Positions 26,713 to 33,659 of a stretch of DNA of 64,000 bases are shown here, piece by piece; the first letter of the stretch is position 1, and each line of letters opens with the position of its first letter. The notes below the pieces were generated by a model. It did not search any database and was not told the origin of the DNA. It saw only the letters and a program-made list of their open reading frames with translations. Both the position numbers and the translations under genes were made by a program. Source of the DNA: JAXDBM01 sp963709485 (GTDB taxonomy: Bacteria; Desulfobacterota; Syntrophia; Syntrophales; Fen-1087); the NCBI GenBank assembly GCA_963709485.1, contig CAVPWE010000004.1, positions 1-64,000 of the forward strand. The letters are read 5' to 3'.

Positions 26713-26780
26713 CGGATGGCTCCCTTGTCGTGCGTTCTTGCACGCCCATCGCCCCGTAGCGCGGGGCTGCAAATTTTCGA

Positions 26781-26812
26781 AGAAAAGACAAAGGGCCGGG
26801 TTTCCCCGGCCC
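26781..26812 (-). terminator. Intrinsic terminator of the minus-strand operon
   Basis: GGGCCGGG (26793-26800) and CCCGGCCC (26805-26812) form a perfect 8-bp stem with a 4-base loop; on the minus strand a T-rich run (TTTGTCTTTTC) follows. It lies just downstream of the heavy-metal-associated protein gene and probably ends the transcript that begins at the sigma-54 promoter near 31815. Confidence 0.75.
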
Positions 26813-26842
26813 CGCCGCCGATCAAGGCGATTGAAAAGAGGT

Positions 26843-27055
26843 CTATGGGACCTGTACTTTATACCCCATATCCTCCACAACGCAGGTCACATCTTCCTGA
26901 CACAGGTTGGGGTTGCTGGTCTGGACGGTGACCTTTTTTGTCTTCAGCTCCGCATCAACGCGGCTGACTCCGTTGATGGCCTTTATTTTTTTTGCAATGG
27001 CCGCCACACAGGACGGGCAGTCCATATTCGTTACCTTGAACTCGAACTCGCTCAT
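26843..27055 (-). CDS. Heavy-metal-associated (HMA) domain protein, copper-chaperone-like
   Basis: 70-residue single HMA domain: VTNMDCPSCVAAIAKKI has the metal-binding CPSC (family GMxCxxC), and the fold ends with DMGYKV. Such proteins bind Cu(I) or related soft metals in the cytoplasm and pass them to P-type ATPases or enzymes. No copper ATPase is nearby. It lies 21 bases after the CoA-transferase gene on the same strand and before a terminator, so it appears to be the last gene of that operon; a link to the transferase is unexplained. Confidence 0.88.
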   Translation of the reverse strand: MSEFEFKVTNMDCPSCVAAIAKKIKAINGVSRVDAELKTKKVTVQTSNPNLCQEDVTCVVEDMGYKVQVP

Positions 27056-27076
27056 GAAACGTTGACCTCCTTTCGA

Positions 27077-29113
27077 CTATTTCTCCTTCAGCTGCTTGTG
27101 GGCCTCTTCCTTCGACTCGTAGAGGTGAGGCGCCACTTCCCGCTTCGCCAGTTCGTCTCCGAGCTTCATCCTCAGGAACGTGCTCGTCGTGTAGCGGGTG
27201 ACCTTCTCGTAGTACTGCATCACGTATTTGACCATCTCGGCATATTCCTCAACGAGTTCGGGAAGGATGTTGAAATTGTCGTAGTTGACGATGGTCAGGA
27301 CCTGATGGCCGAGGGGCTTCAGCATCTTGTCGACATGTTTCTGGATCCTCTGGATCTGTTCGCTCGACTTCACGTAGAAGTTTTCGAAATTGACATAGAA
27401 GGTGTTTTCGCCCGGAACGTAAATCAGCCGGTCCTCGATCGGGATCTCGAGCATGTCGCGCTTCAATCCCATGGACTCGGTCTTGAAGATCCGGACATCC
27501 ATGAGCTTCGGGGGGGTCTTCATCACGGGCTTGAAATCCATCCTTGCCAGGACATCCCTTTCGAGGTCGATACCGGGGGCGATCTCGGTCAGCTCCATGC
27601 CGTCCTGTGTCAGCGTGAAGACGCAGCGCTCCGTGATGTAGAGCACGGGCTGTTTCCTCTCTGCGGCGTACTTGCCGCTGAAGGTAATCTGTTCGACCTG
27701 CCTGAGGAACTTGCGCTCACGGCCCTCCTGTTCGATCCGGAGCTTGCCGTCCATTACGGCGACCTTGAGGCCGCCCGCCGTGAAGGTTCCCATGAAAACG
27801 ATTTTCTTGGCATTCTGGCTGATATTGATGAAACCGCCGGGTCCCACGAAACGGGGACCAAACTTGCTCACGTTGACGTTGCCATCCTTGTCCATTTCCG
27901 CCGATCCCAGGAAGGCGATATCGAGGCCGCCGCCATCATAGAAATCGAACTGGTAGGGCTGGTCAATGAGGGCATCAATGTTCGTGCCGGTGCCGAAGTT
28001 GAGCCCTCCGTTGGGCATCCCGCCGATCACGCCCGGCTCCGCCGTCAGGGTGAGCAGATCCAGAACACCCTCTTCGTTGGCCACCCGGGCCACTCCCTCG
28101 GGCATGCCGATGCCGAGATTCACGACCTGATTGGGCCGCAGCTCGAAGGCCCCCCGCCGTGCGATTACCTTCCGTTCACCCAGGTCCATCGCCGCGATGG
28201 AGGTCATGGGGATGCGCACCTCCCCCGTGAAGCCCGGATTGTACGGTTCGAGAAAGGTCATCCAGTGGTTCTCCGGCCTGGCGACGACGACGCAGTCCAC
28301 GAGGATGCCGGGGATCTTGACGTGCTTCGGGTTCAGGGTGTGCTGGTCGGCGATCCGTTCGACCTGGGCGATGACGAAGCCGCTGTTGTTCTTGGCCGCC
28401 ATGGCCTGCGCGAGCACTTCGATGGTGAGGGCTTCCTTCTCCATTGTGATGTTGCCGTTCGTGTCGGCCGTCGTGCCCCGGATAATTGCCACATTGATCG
28501 GGGGCAGCTTGTAGAAGAGAATCTCCTTTCCTTCGATCTCGATGAGCTTGACGAGGTCTTCGCCGTCCTTCTTTGTTTTTTGATTTAATTTGCCGCCGTC
28601 GATTCGGGGGTCAATGAAGGTTCCCAGGCCGACATAAGATATCAGCCCCGGCTTGCGGGCGGCAAGGTTGCGGAAGAGCGTGCTGACGACCCCCTGGGGA
28701 AAGTTGTATGCAAGGATCTTTTCCTCCCGGATGAGCTTCTGAAGCATGGGGGCAAGGCCGATGTGGCCGCCGATCACGCGCCCCACGAGGCCTTCGTGGC
28801 CCAGGTGATTGAGGGCCCTGGTTTTTCCATCGCCCTGGCCTGCCGCATAGACCAGCGTCAAATTAAGGGGGTGGCCCTCCTTTTTAAAGCGCTCTTCAAG
28901 GTAGATAAGAACGTCCTCGGGGACACCCGTACCGACGAAGCCGCTGGTCGTCACGACGTCGCCGTCGCGGATGATGGCGGCCGCCTGCTCGCCGGTGACG
29001 ATTTTCCCCTTTCTCCGCATCTGGGCGCGGAGTTCCTCGAGGATGGGATGCGCAAATGCTGTTCCCCTTTCAGAGGACTTTTCAAATTCGCGTCCTTCTT
29101 CTATTTCTCCCAT
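27077..29113 (-). CDS. Family I acyl-CoA:carboxylate CoA-transferase with C-terminal extension
   Basis: 678 residues. The first about 530 match acetate/3-ketoacid or propionate CoA-transferases (fused alpha-beta, YdiF-like): GDVVTTSGFVGTGVPED at the start, and the second half carries the catalytic Glu359 in LTAEPGVIGG. Reaction: CoA swap between an acyl-CoA and a free acid. A tail of roughly 130-140 residues (around VNFENFYVKSSEQI to the end) is extra and may be a separate small domain of STAS/SpoIIAA type; that is a guess. Start ATG 29113 has GGAG seven bases upstream. With the GntP permease upstream it probably activates an imported short-chain acid. Confidence 0.88.
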   Translation of the reverse strand: MGEIEEGREFEKSSERGTAFAHPILEELRAQMRRKGKIVTGEQAAAIIRDGDVVTTSGFVGTGVPEDVLIYLEERFKKEGHPLNLTLVYAAGQGDGKTRALNHLGHEGLVGRVIGGHIGLAPMLQKLIREEKILAYNFPQGVVSTLFRNLAARKPGLISYVGLGTFIDPRIDGGKLNQKTKKDGEDLVKLIEIEGKEILFYKLPPINVAIIRGTTADTNGNITMEKEALTIEVLAQAMAAKNNSGFVIAQVERIADQHTLNPKHVKIPGILVDCVVVARPENHWMTFLEPYNPGFTGEVRIPMTSIAAMDLGERKVIARRGAFELRPNQVVNLGIGMPEGVARVANEEGVLDLLTLTAEPGVIGGMPNGGLNFGTGTNIDALIDQPYQFDFYDGGGLDIAFLGSAEMDKDGNVNVSKFGPRFVGPGGFINISQNAKKIVFMGTFTAGGLKVAVMDGKLRIEQEGRERKFLRQVEQITFSGKYAAERKQPVLYITERCVFTLTQDGMELTEIAPGIDLERDVLARMDFKPVMKTPPKLMDVRIFKTESMGLKRDMLEIPIEDRLIYVPGENTFYVNFENFYVKSSEQIQRIQKHVDKMLKPLGHQVLTIVNYDNFNILPELVEEYAEMVKYVMQYYEKVTRYTTSTFLRMKLGDELAKREVAPHLYESKEEAHKQLKEK

Positions 29114-29272
29114 GGTATTTCTCCTTTTAAATCTCCTCTTCTTCATCAGGCATGATGCTGGAGGACCTGTATGAAGTGGATCTGACCTCTTCTTTCCGGG
29201 GGCAACCCTTCTTGGGCTGCGCCCCGGAGAGGAGGGGCATTTCAAAGCTTCGTGACTGTGCCGGCCTTCCTG

Positions 29273-30673
29273 TCAGTAGATCCCCGTCAATTGGTAGAGC
29301 AGGATGACGACGAAAACCATTGCCGTCTTGATGATCGTCATCATTCCGATGTCGGGGTACGACTGCTTGTGGGTCAGCCCGCAGACGGCAAGCAGGGTGA
29401 TGACCGCCCCGTTGTGGGGCAGGGTATCACAGCCGCCGGAGGCCATCGAGGCGACCCGGTGAAGAATTTCGGGAGACATGCCGATCGAGTTCGCCCAGGC
29501 CAGCCAATCCTTGGACATGAGGTCCAGCGCGATCGACATACCGCCCGATGCGGAACCGGTGATGCCGGCAAGCGTTGTGACGGAGACGGCCTCCGACACG
29601 AGCGGCGTACCGCCGATCTTGATGGACAGCAGGCCGCTGGCGATCGCTTTGAAGCCCGGCAGCGCGGCGATGACGTTGCCGTAGCCCACTTCCGAGGCCG
29701 TATTCATGATCGCAAGCAGCGAACCGATCGCACCCGCATTCAGTGCCTTCTGCAAACCTCCACCCTTGGGCAGGTTTTTAAAGCCCAGGGCGATCGCCAG
29801 GACGACCCCCGCGATCAGGGCGATGATCAGGGACCAGATGCTGATGACCTTCTTCAGCGTTCCGGCGAAAAGGGGCAGCTTCATGCCGGCGAAGGAGTCC
29901 AGTATCTGGGGATCCCACTGGTAGACTCGCGACAAAAGAAAATTGATCACGAGGACTGCCACCAGGGGAAGAACACCAATATACCATTTGGGCAACACCT
30001 GGGCCGCCATCACGGCAGGTTCATTGAGGGTGTGGTCGCCGTAGCCTTCACCTTTTGCCGCAGCCTGTTTTCGCCGCCATTCCAGCCACATCATGCCGAG
30101 AACGAAGATGAGCGTACCGCCGACCAGTCCCGCGATCGGGGCGGCGTACCCGGTGGTGCCGTAGAAATTGGTCGGAATGAGGTTCTGAATCTGGGGCGAG
30201 CCCGGGAGGGCGTCCATCGTGGCGGTAAACGCTCCGAGGGCGATGGTCCCGGGGAGCAGGCGTTTGGGGATGTTCGCCTCCTTGAAAAGGGCCGCGGCGA
30301 AGGGATAGACGGCAAAGACGACGACAAAAAGGCTCACGCCGCCATAGGTCAGAATGGCGCAGGAAAGCACGACGGCGAGGATGGCCCGCTTGATGCCCAG
30401 CTTCTGCATGATGAATGTGGAAATTCCCTTGGCCAGCAGCGTGTCCTCCATGACCTTGCCGAAGACCGCCCCGAGCATGAACACGGGAAAGAAAGCCTTG
30501 ATGTAGCCGACGGCCTTGGCCATGAACAATTCCGTATAGCCGGGCATGATGGGCAGGCCTTGAAGGCTGGCCGCCAACAGGGCGAATACCGGGGCAAAGA
30601 TGATGACGGAGAACCCCATATAGGCCATGTACATCAGCCCGAAAAGACTTAATACGATGCCCAATACTTCCAT
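29273..30673 (-). CDS. GntP-family carboxylate permease
   Basis: 466-residue integral membrane protein with about 12 hydrophobic segments. GntP/3-hydroxybutyrate-permease-like hallmarks include TYGGVSLFVVVFAVYPF, ATMDALPGSPQIQNLIPTNF and SGGCDTLPHNGAVITLL. The family takes up gluconate, other hydroxy acids or 3-hydroxybutyrate by proton symport. The neighbouring CoA-transferase argues for a short-chain (hydroxy)carboxylate rather than a sugar acid (inference). Strong ribosome site AGGAGGT. Downstream of two sCache genes and probably under the sigma-54 promoter at 31809-31824. Confidence 0.88.
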   Translation of the reverse strand: MEVLGIVLSLFGLMYMAYMGFSVIIFAPVFALLAASLQGLPIMPGYTELFMAKAVGYIKAFFPVFMLGAVFGKVMEDTLLAKGISTFIMQKLGIKRAILAVVLSCAILTYGGVSLFVVVFAVYPFAAALFKEANIPKRLLPGTIALGAFTATMDALPGSPQIQNLIPTNFYGTTGYAAPIAGLVGGTLIFVLGMMWLEWRRKQAAAKGEGYGDHTLNEPAVMAAQVLPKWYIGVLPLVAVLVINFLLSRVYQWDPQILDSFAGMKLPLFAGTLKKVISIWSLIIALIAGVVLAIALGFKNLPKGGGLQKALNAGAIGSLLAIMNTASEVGYGNVIAALPGFKAIASGLLSIKIGGTPLVSEAVSVTTLAGITGSASGGMSIALDLMSKDWLAWANSIGMSPEILHRVASMASGGCDTLPHNGAVITLLAVCGLTHKQSYPDIGMMTIIKTAMVFVVILLYQLTGIY

Positions 30674-30703
30674 GGTGTACCTCCTTTTTGATTGCTCATT
30701 GTC

Positions 30704-31177
30704 TTAGGTCTCGAACGGCTCCTGGAGATAATGAATTCCGCAGGTCACGATAAAATCGCCGACCTTCTGATAGTAGCGGGACTGGAGCGAAATCTCACCG
30801 GTTACCGGATGCGGCCATTTGTAGTCGATCCATCCGGTGCTCCGGACCTTCGCCTGCCGGATCAGGTCCCGGATGAAGGCCTTGCCGTCCATGTCCCGGG
30901 TGTCCATCTGGTTCTTTCCGATGAGGTTCGGGTCCGCCGAATGGGCGCGGATCACGCCTTTGAGATCCACCACGTAAACATAAAGGTCGCGGTCAACGAA
31001 GCGACCGCGGGGTGTGCTGATCTGGGGGAAGGCCTTCTCCCCTCCTTCTGCAACGATCAGGGCGACCGCCTGTTCGACCATCTTGATGGCCTCGGGCGCC
31101 GTCCCTTTTACGCCCTTTGCATAAACGAACCCTGCCATCAGGGCGACGATGAGGATTGCCGTTAGCAGTTTTCTCAT
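30704..31177 (-). CDS. Secreted single-Cache (sCache_2-type) protein, copy 2
   Basis: 157 residues: signal peptide (about 1-20, ends VYA) and one Cache domain with the family pattern GGEKAFPQI, RDLYVYVVDLKG, LIGKN and TGWIDYKWPHPVTGE. Cache domains bind small molecules such as carboxylates, usually as the sensor part of receptors. Here there is no membrane anchor or signalling domain, so it is a free periplasmic binder. It is a diverged neighbour of the gene at 31236. Ribosome site AAGGAGG. The operon position before a carboxylate permease suggests ligand delivery or sensing (inference). Confidence 0.82.
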   Translation of the reverse strand: MRKLLTAILIVALMAGFVYAKGVKGTAPEAIKMVEQAVALIVAEGGEKAFPQISTPRGRFVDRDLYVYVVDLKGVIRAHSADPNLIGKNQMDTRDMDGKAFIRDLIRQAKVRSTGWIDYKWPHPVTGEISLQSRYYQKVGDFIVTCGIHYLQEPFET

Positions 31178-31235
31178 TTTTACCTCCTTGCTTCAGGCCA
31201 GCGTTGGTTTGTGATGAAATATTCATGAGCGTTGT

Positions 31236-31700
31236 TTACTTGTAATAACCGCAGAAGAAACAGATGTTCTTTACGCATTCATAATAAGTGGACTTGGCCT
31301 CGTTCCGCTTGGTCACCGGGTTGGCCCACATGTAGTCCACCCAGCCGACGCCCTTCGTTTTGGCGACCCCGCAGGCCTCCTGCATGAATCTCTTGCCGTC
31401 CGAATCGGCAAAGTCGCAGAGTTCCTGTCCAATCAGTTGCCGGAAGACCGGACGCGCCAGGCAGAGGCCGTTGGAATCGACATCGATGACCCAGATATAA
31501 AGGTCTATGTACTGGAAATCGCCCTGGGGATTGTTGATGGCTTCGAAGGCCTTGTCGCGCCCGACATCCTTGTAGAGTTTAACCGCTTTCTTGACCATCT
31601 CAACAGCCTCCTCGCGCGTTCCCTTCAGTTGCTTTTCGGCTGCGAGGGCGATGCCGGCAAGAAAAAAAATGATCATGATAACAATCAGCATTCTCTTCAT
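31236..31700 (-). CDS. Secreted single-Cache (sCache_2-type) protein, copy 1, cysteine-rich
   Basis: 154 residues: signal peptide (about 1-20, ends ALA) followed by one Cache domain (GRDKAFEAINN, IDLYIWVIDVDSNG, VGWVDYMWANPVTKR). Unlike copy 2 it has six cysteines (80, 95, 110, 142, 147, 150), including C-x4-C-x2-C at the very end, suggesting disulfides or a metal site. It is the first gene after the sigma-54 promoter, with GGAGG six bases from the ATG. Free-standing secreted form with no output domain. Ligand unknown; carboxylates are plausible from context. Confidence 0.82.
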   Translation of the reverse strand: MKRMLIVIMIIFFLAGIALAAEKQLKGTREEAVEMVKKAVKLYKDVGRDKAFEAINNPQGDFQYIDLYIWVIDVDSNGLCLARPVFRQLIGQELCDFADSDGKRFMQEACGVAKTKGVGWVDYMWANPVTKRNEAKSTYYECVKNICFFCGYYK

Positions 31701-31764
31701 TTCGATCCTCCTTTTTTCCGATGGATGACTGTTGTGTTAAGAAGGTTGCCTGAACAATACTGCT

Positions 31765-31794
31765 TTGAATCACCCCCCCTCTGAATGGATTCAA
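31765..31794 (-). other. Inverted repeat at the predicted 5' end of the sCache operon transcript
   Basis: TTGAATC (31765-31771) and GATTCAA (31788-31794) are perfect 7-base arms 16 bases apart. They lie just downstream of the predicted sigma-54 start site (about 31798), so they could form a 5' RNA hairpin or a DNA operator. No T run follows. Confidence 0.4.
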
Positions 31795-31808
31795 TCATTA
31801 TTTCATCA

Positions 31809-31824
31809 AGCAAGAGGAATGCCA
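31809..31824 (-). promoter_or_regulatory. Sigma-54 (-24/-12) promoter of the sCache-GntP-CoA-transferase operon
   Basis: On the minus strand TGGCATTCCTCTTGCT matches the sigma-54 consensus TGGCAC-N5-TTGCW with one changed base in the -24 element and exact GG-to-GC spacing. Predicted start is near 31798, about 100 bases before the first sCache gene. A sigma-54 activator gene (32003-33403) lies directly upstream. Confidence 0.78.
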
Positions 31825-31969
31825 GCGACTGATATGAGCAGAACTGCTTGATCTGATTTGTTATTTGGAAAAGCCTGTTTCGAATCAACAGTACAATTGT
31901 CGAGGAACGGCTACAGAGGGAAGACAACGCAATTTCTAAAAATATATCTCAAATCGAATAGTTGCTTTA

Positions 31970-31987
31970 TGTAGACAATCGTCTACA
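31970..31987. promoter_or_regulatory. Candidate enhancer (UAS) for the sigma-54 activator
   Basis: Perfect palindrome TGTAGAC-AATC-GTCTACA, about 145-165 bp upstream of the -24 element, the usual distance for an activator enhancer. It is 16 bases past the activator stop but has no T run on the minus strand, so it does not look like a terminator. Binding by the neighbouring activator is inferred. Confidence 0.6.
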
Positions 31988-32002
31988 AATAAACGCCCCG
32001 AT

Positions 32003-33403
32003 CTACATGGCGGGCCTGGGCAAGTTGAACTGTTTCAGTTTTCGATACAATGCCGTCCGGTGAATCCCCAGAATCTCGGAGGCCTTATGGACATTGTAGT
32101 TCGATTTGTTCAGGGCGAACAGCAGAAATTCCTTTTCTGAAAACTCCTTGAATTCCTTCAGTGACGTTTTCGACTTCTTATCCCGGTCTCCCATGCGATT
32201 CATGAAGAAAAGGGGGAGGTGTTCCAGACGCAGGGTATCATCACCGGCTTCCGTAGAATAGAGACTTCGTTCGATGATGTTGGAAAGTTCCCGGATGTTG
32301 CCCGGCCAGTCGTATTTGAGAAACACCTTGATGACCTGCGGGTCGATTTTGTTGATGTTTGTTCCGAACTCTGCGCCGTGGGTATGGACGAGGTGTTCGG
32401 CAAGGACGGGGATGTCCTGCCTCCTTTCCCGGAGCGGGGGGATCTGGATCGGAATGACGTTCAGACGATAATAGAGGTCGCTTCTGAACTTTCCCCGTTC
32501 GACGCAATCCTCAAGGCTCTCGTGCGTTGCGGCAATCAACCGGAAGTCGCATGGAATGACGCGGGTGCCGCCCAGCGGCTCGACCTCCTTCTCTTCCAGC
32601 ACTCTCAGAAGTTTCGGCTGCATGTCGATGGGAAGCTCGCTGATCTCATCCAGGAATATGGTTCCCCGGTGGGCAAGTTGGAACTTTCCCGGCTTTGCCT
32701 TGCTGCCCGAACCCGTAAAGGCGCCCGGTTCATAGCCGAAGAGTTCCGCCTCCAGGAGGTCTTTGGGGATGGCCGCGCAATTGACCCGGATAAACGGAAA
32801 GGGCCTGCGCGGGCTGTTGTGGTGAATGGCATGCGCGAAGAGTTCCTTTCCCGTTCCGCTCTCGCCAACCAAAAGGATCGGGGCGTTTCTTTTCGCAGCT
32901 TTGAGGGCGAACTCTTTCATCTGTACGATTTCTGCGCTCGTTCCGATGACATTGTTGAATGTGTATTTCGATGACCGGAGTGTTTCCAGCTCCTTTTCGT
33001 AAATTTCAACTTTCGATTCCAGATGACTCAGCTTTTTCGCCAGCTTGTGAACATCCTTGATGTCCTCGAACATGACCTGTCCGACAACAGCCTCGAGTTT
33101 GCCGTCGATGTGGATCGGCAGCCTTTGCACGATCATATTGCGGCCGCGAATGGGGTGTGGATGATTGATTTCCGGGCGTTCCGTCTTGGCGACAATGTGC
33201 ATCCGCGTGTTCTCAATCACTTCCGTGCAGTGTCTGCCGATCTTTTCGCGCGGATCCATGTTTAGGAACTTGCCGTAGGCTTCACTGAAGAAAAGGACAT
33301 AACCCTCCGGGTCGGTTATGAGAACCCCGCTCGAAAGGATGTTCATGGCAGCTTCGTAGAGTTGGAGTTTCTTATGAAGATCTTTTGTTTCATCCAAATT
33401 CAT
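32003..33403 (-). CDS. PAS-containing sigma-54-dependent transcriptional activator
   Basis: 466 residues: an N-terminal PAS-like sensor (about 12-115, MNILSSGVLITDPEG), a short coiled linker (120-145), the AAA+ domain with Walker A GESGTGKE at 180-187 and the sigma-54 contact loop GAFTG at 227-231, and a Fis-type helix-turn-helix at the end (VHKASEILGIHRTALYRKL). No receiver domain, so it senses a ligand or redox state directly. Start at ATG 33403 with GGGAG five to eight bases upstream; an earlier in-frame ATG at 33454 lacks one. It adjoins a sigma-54 promoter and is the obvious regulator of the downstream operon. Confidence 0.93.
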   Translation of the reverse strand: MNLDETKDLHKKLQLYEAAMNILSSGVLITDPEGYVLFFSEAYGKFLNMDPREKIGRHCTEVIENTRMHIVAKTERPEINHPHPIRGRNMIVQRLPIHIDGKLEAVVGQVMFEDIKDVHKLAKKLSHLESKVEIYEKELETLRSSKYTFNNVIGTSAEIVQMKEFALKAAKRNAPILLVGESGTGKELFAHAIHHNSPRRPFPFIRVNCAAIPKDLLEAELFGYEPGAFTGSGSKAKPGKFQLAHRGTIFLDEISELPIDMQPKLLRVLEEKEVEPLGGTRVIPCDFRLIAATHESLEDCVERGKFRSDLYYRLNVIPIQIPPLRERRQDIPVLAEHLVHTHGAEFGTNINKIDPQVIKVFLKYDWPGNIRELSNIIERSLYSTEAGDDTLRLEHLPLFFMNRMGDRDKKSKTSLKEFKEFSEKEFLLFALNKSNYNVHKASEILGIHRTALYRKLKQFNLPRPAM

Positions 33404-33552
33404 GGCTTCTCTCCCGTTGCGGAAGCTCTGAATAGCCTGTTGAGAGAAATGCAAAAGAATGTTGGTGACGATGTTGAAAGAAAACTGTAAGAAATTTTAC
33501 CATTAGAAATCTTCAAAATCAAGAAGGATAATGAGGACAGAAAGATAACGAA

Positions 33553-33581
33553 TTGACAATGCACTTTCTTTATCGTATGTA
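33553..33581 (+). promoter_or_regulatory. Sigma-70 promoter of the aldehyde:ferredoxin oxidoreductase gene
   Basis: TTGACA at 33553-33558 and TATGTA at 33576-33581 with an exact 17-bp spacer. It points to the gene at 33660. The adjacent sequence is AT-rich. Confidence 0.65.
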
Positions 33582-33601
33582 CCCACGCTTGAAAAAAGCC
33601 G

Positions 33602-33617
33602 ACCGTGCAGTCACGGT
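33602..33617 (+). promoter_or_regulatory. Inverted repeat between promoter and AOR gene (possible operator)
   Basis: ACCGTG-CAGT-CACGGT, perfect 6-base arms, placed about 15-30 bases after the predicted transcription start and about 40 before the ATG. Could be a repressor site or a 5' RNA hairpin; no direct evidence for either. Confidence 0.4.
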
Positions 33618-33659
33618 TGGGCATCGCAGATCAATATACCTTGATGGAAGGAAAGAAAC

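Noticed and set aside
26738..28588. 616-codon plus-strand frame over the CoA-transferase gene
   Set aside because: Shadow of the CoA-transferase and HMA genes, both of which carry clear family motifs.
31970..31987. Palindrome as terminator of the activator gene
   Set aside because: No T run follows on the minus strand; the position relative to the sigma-54 promoter suits an enhancer better.
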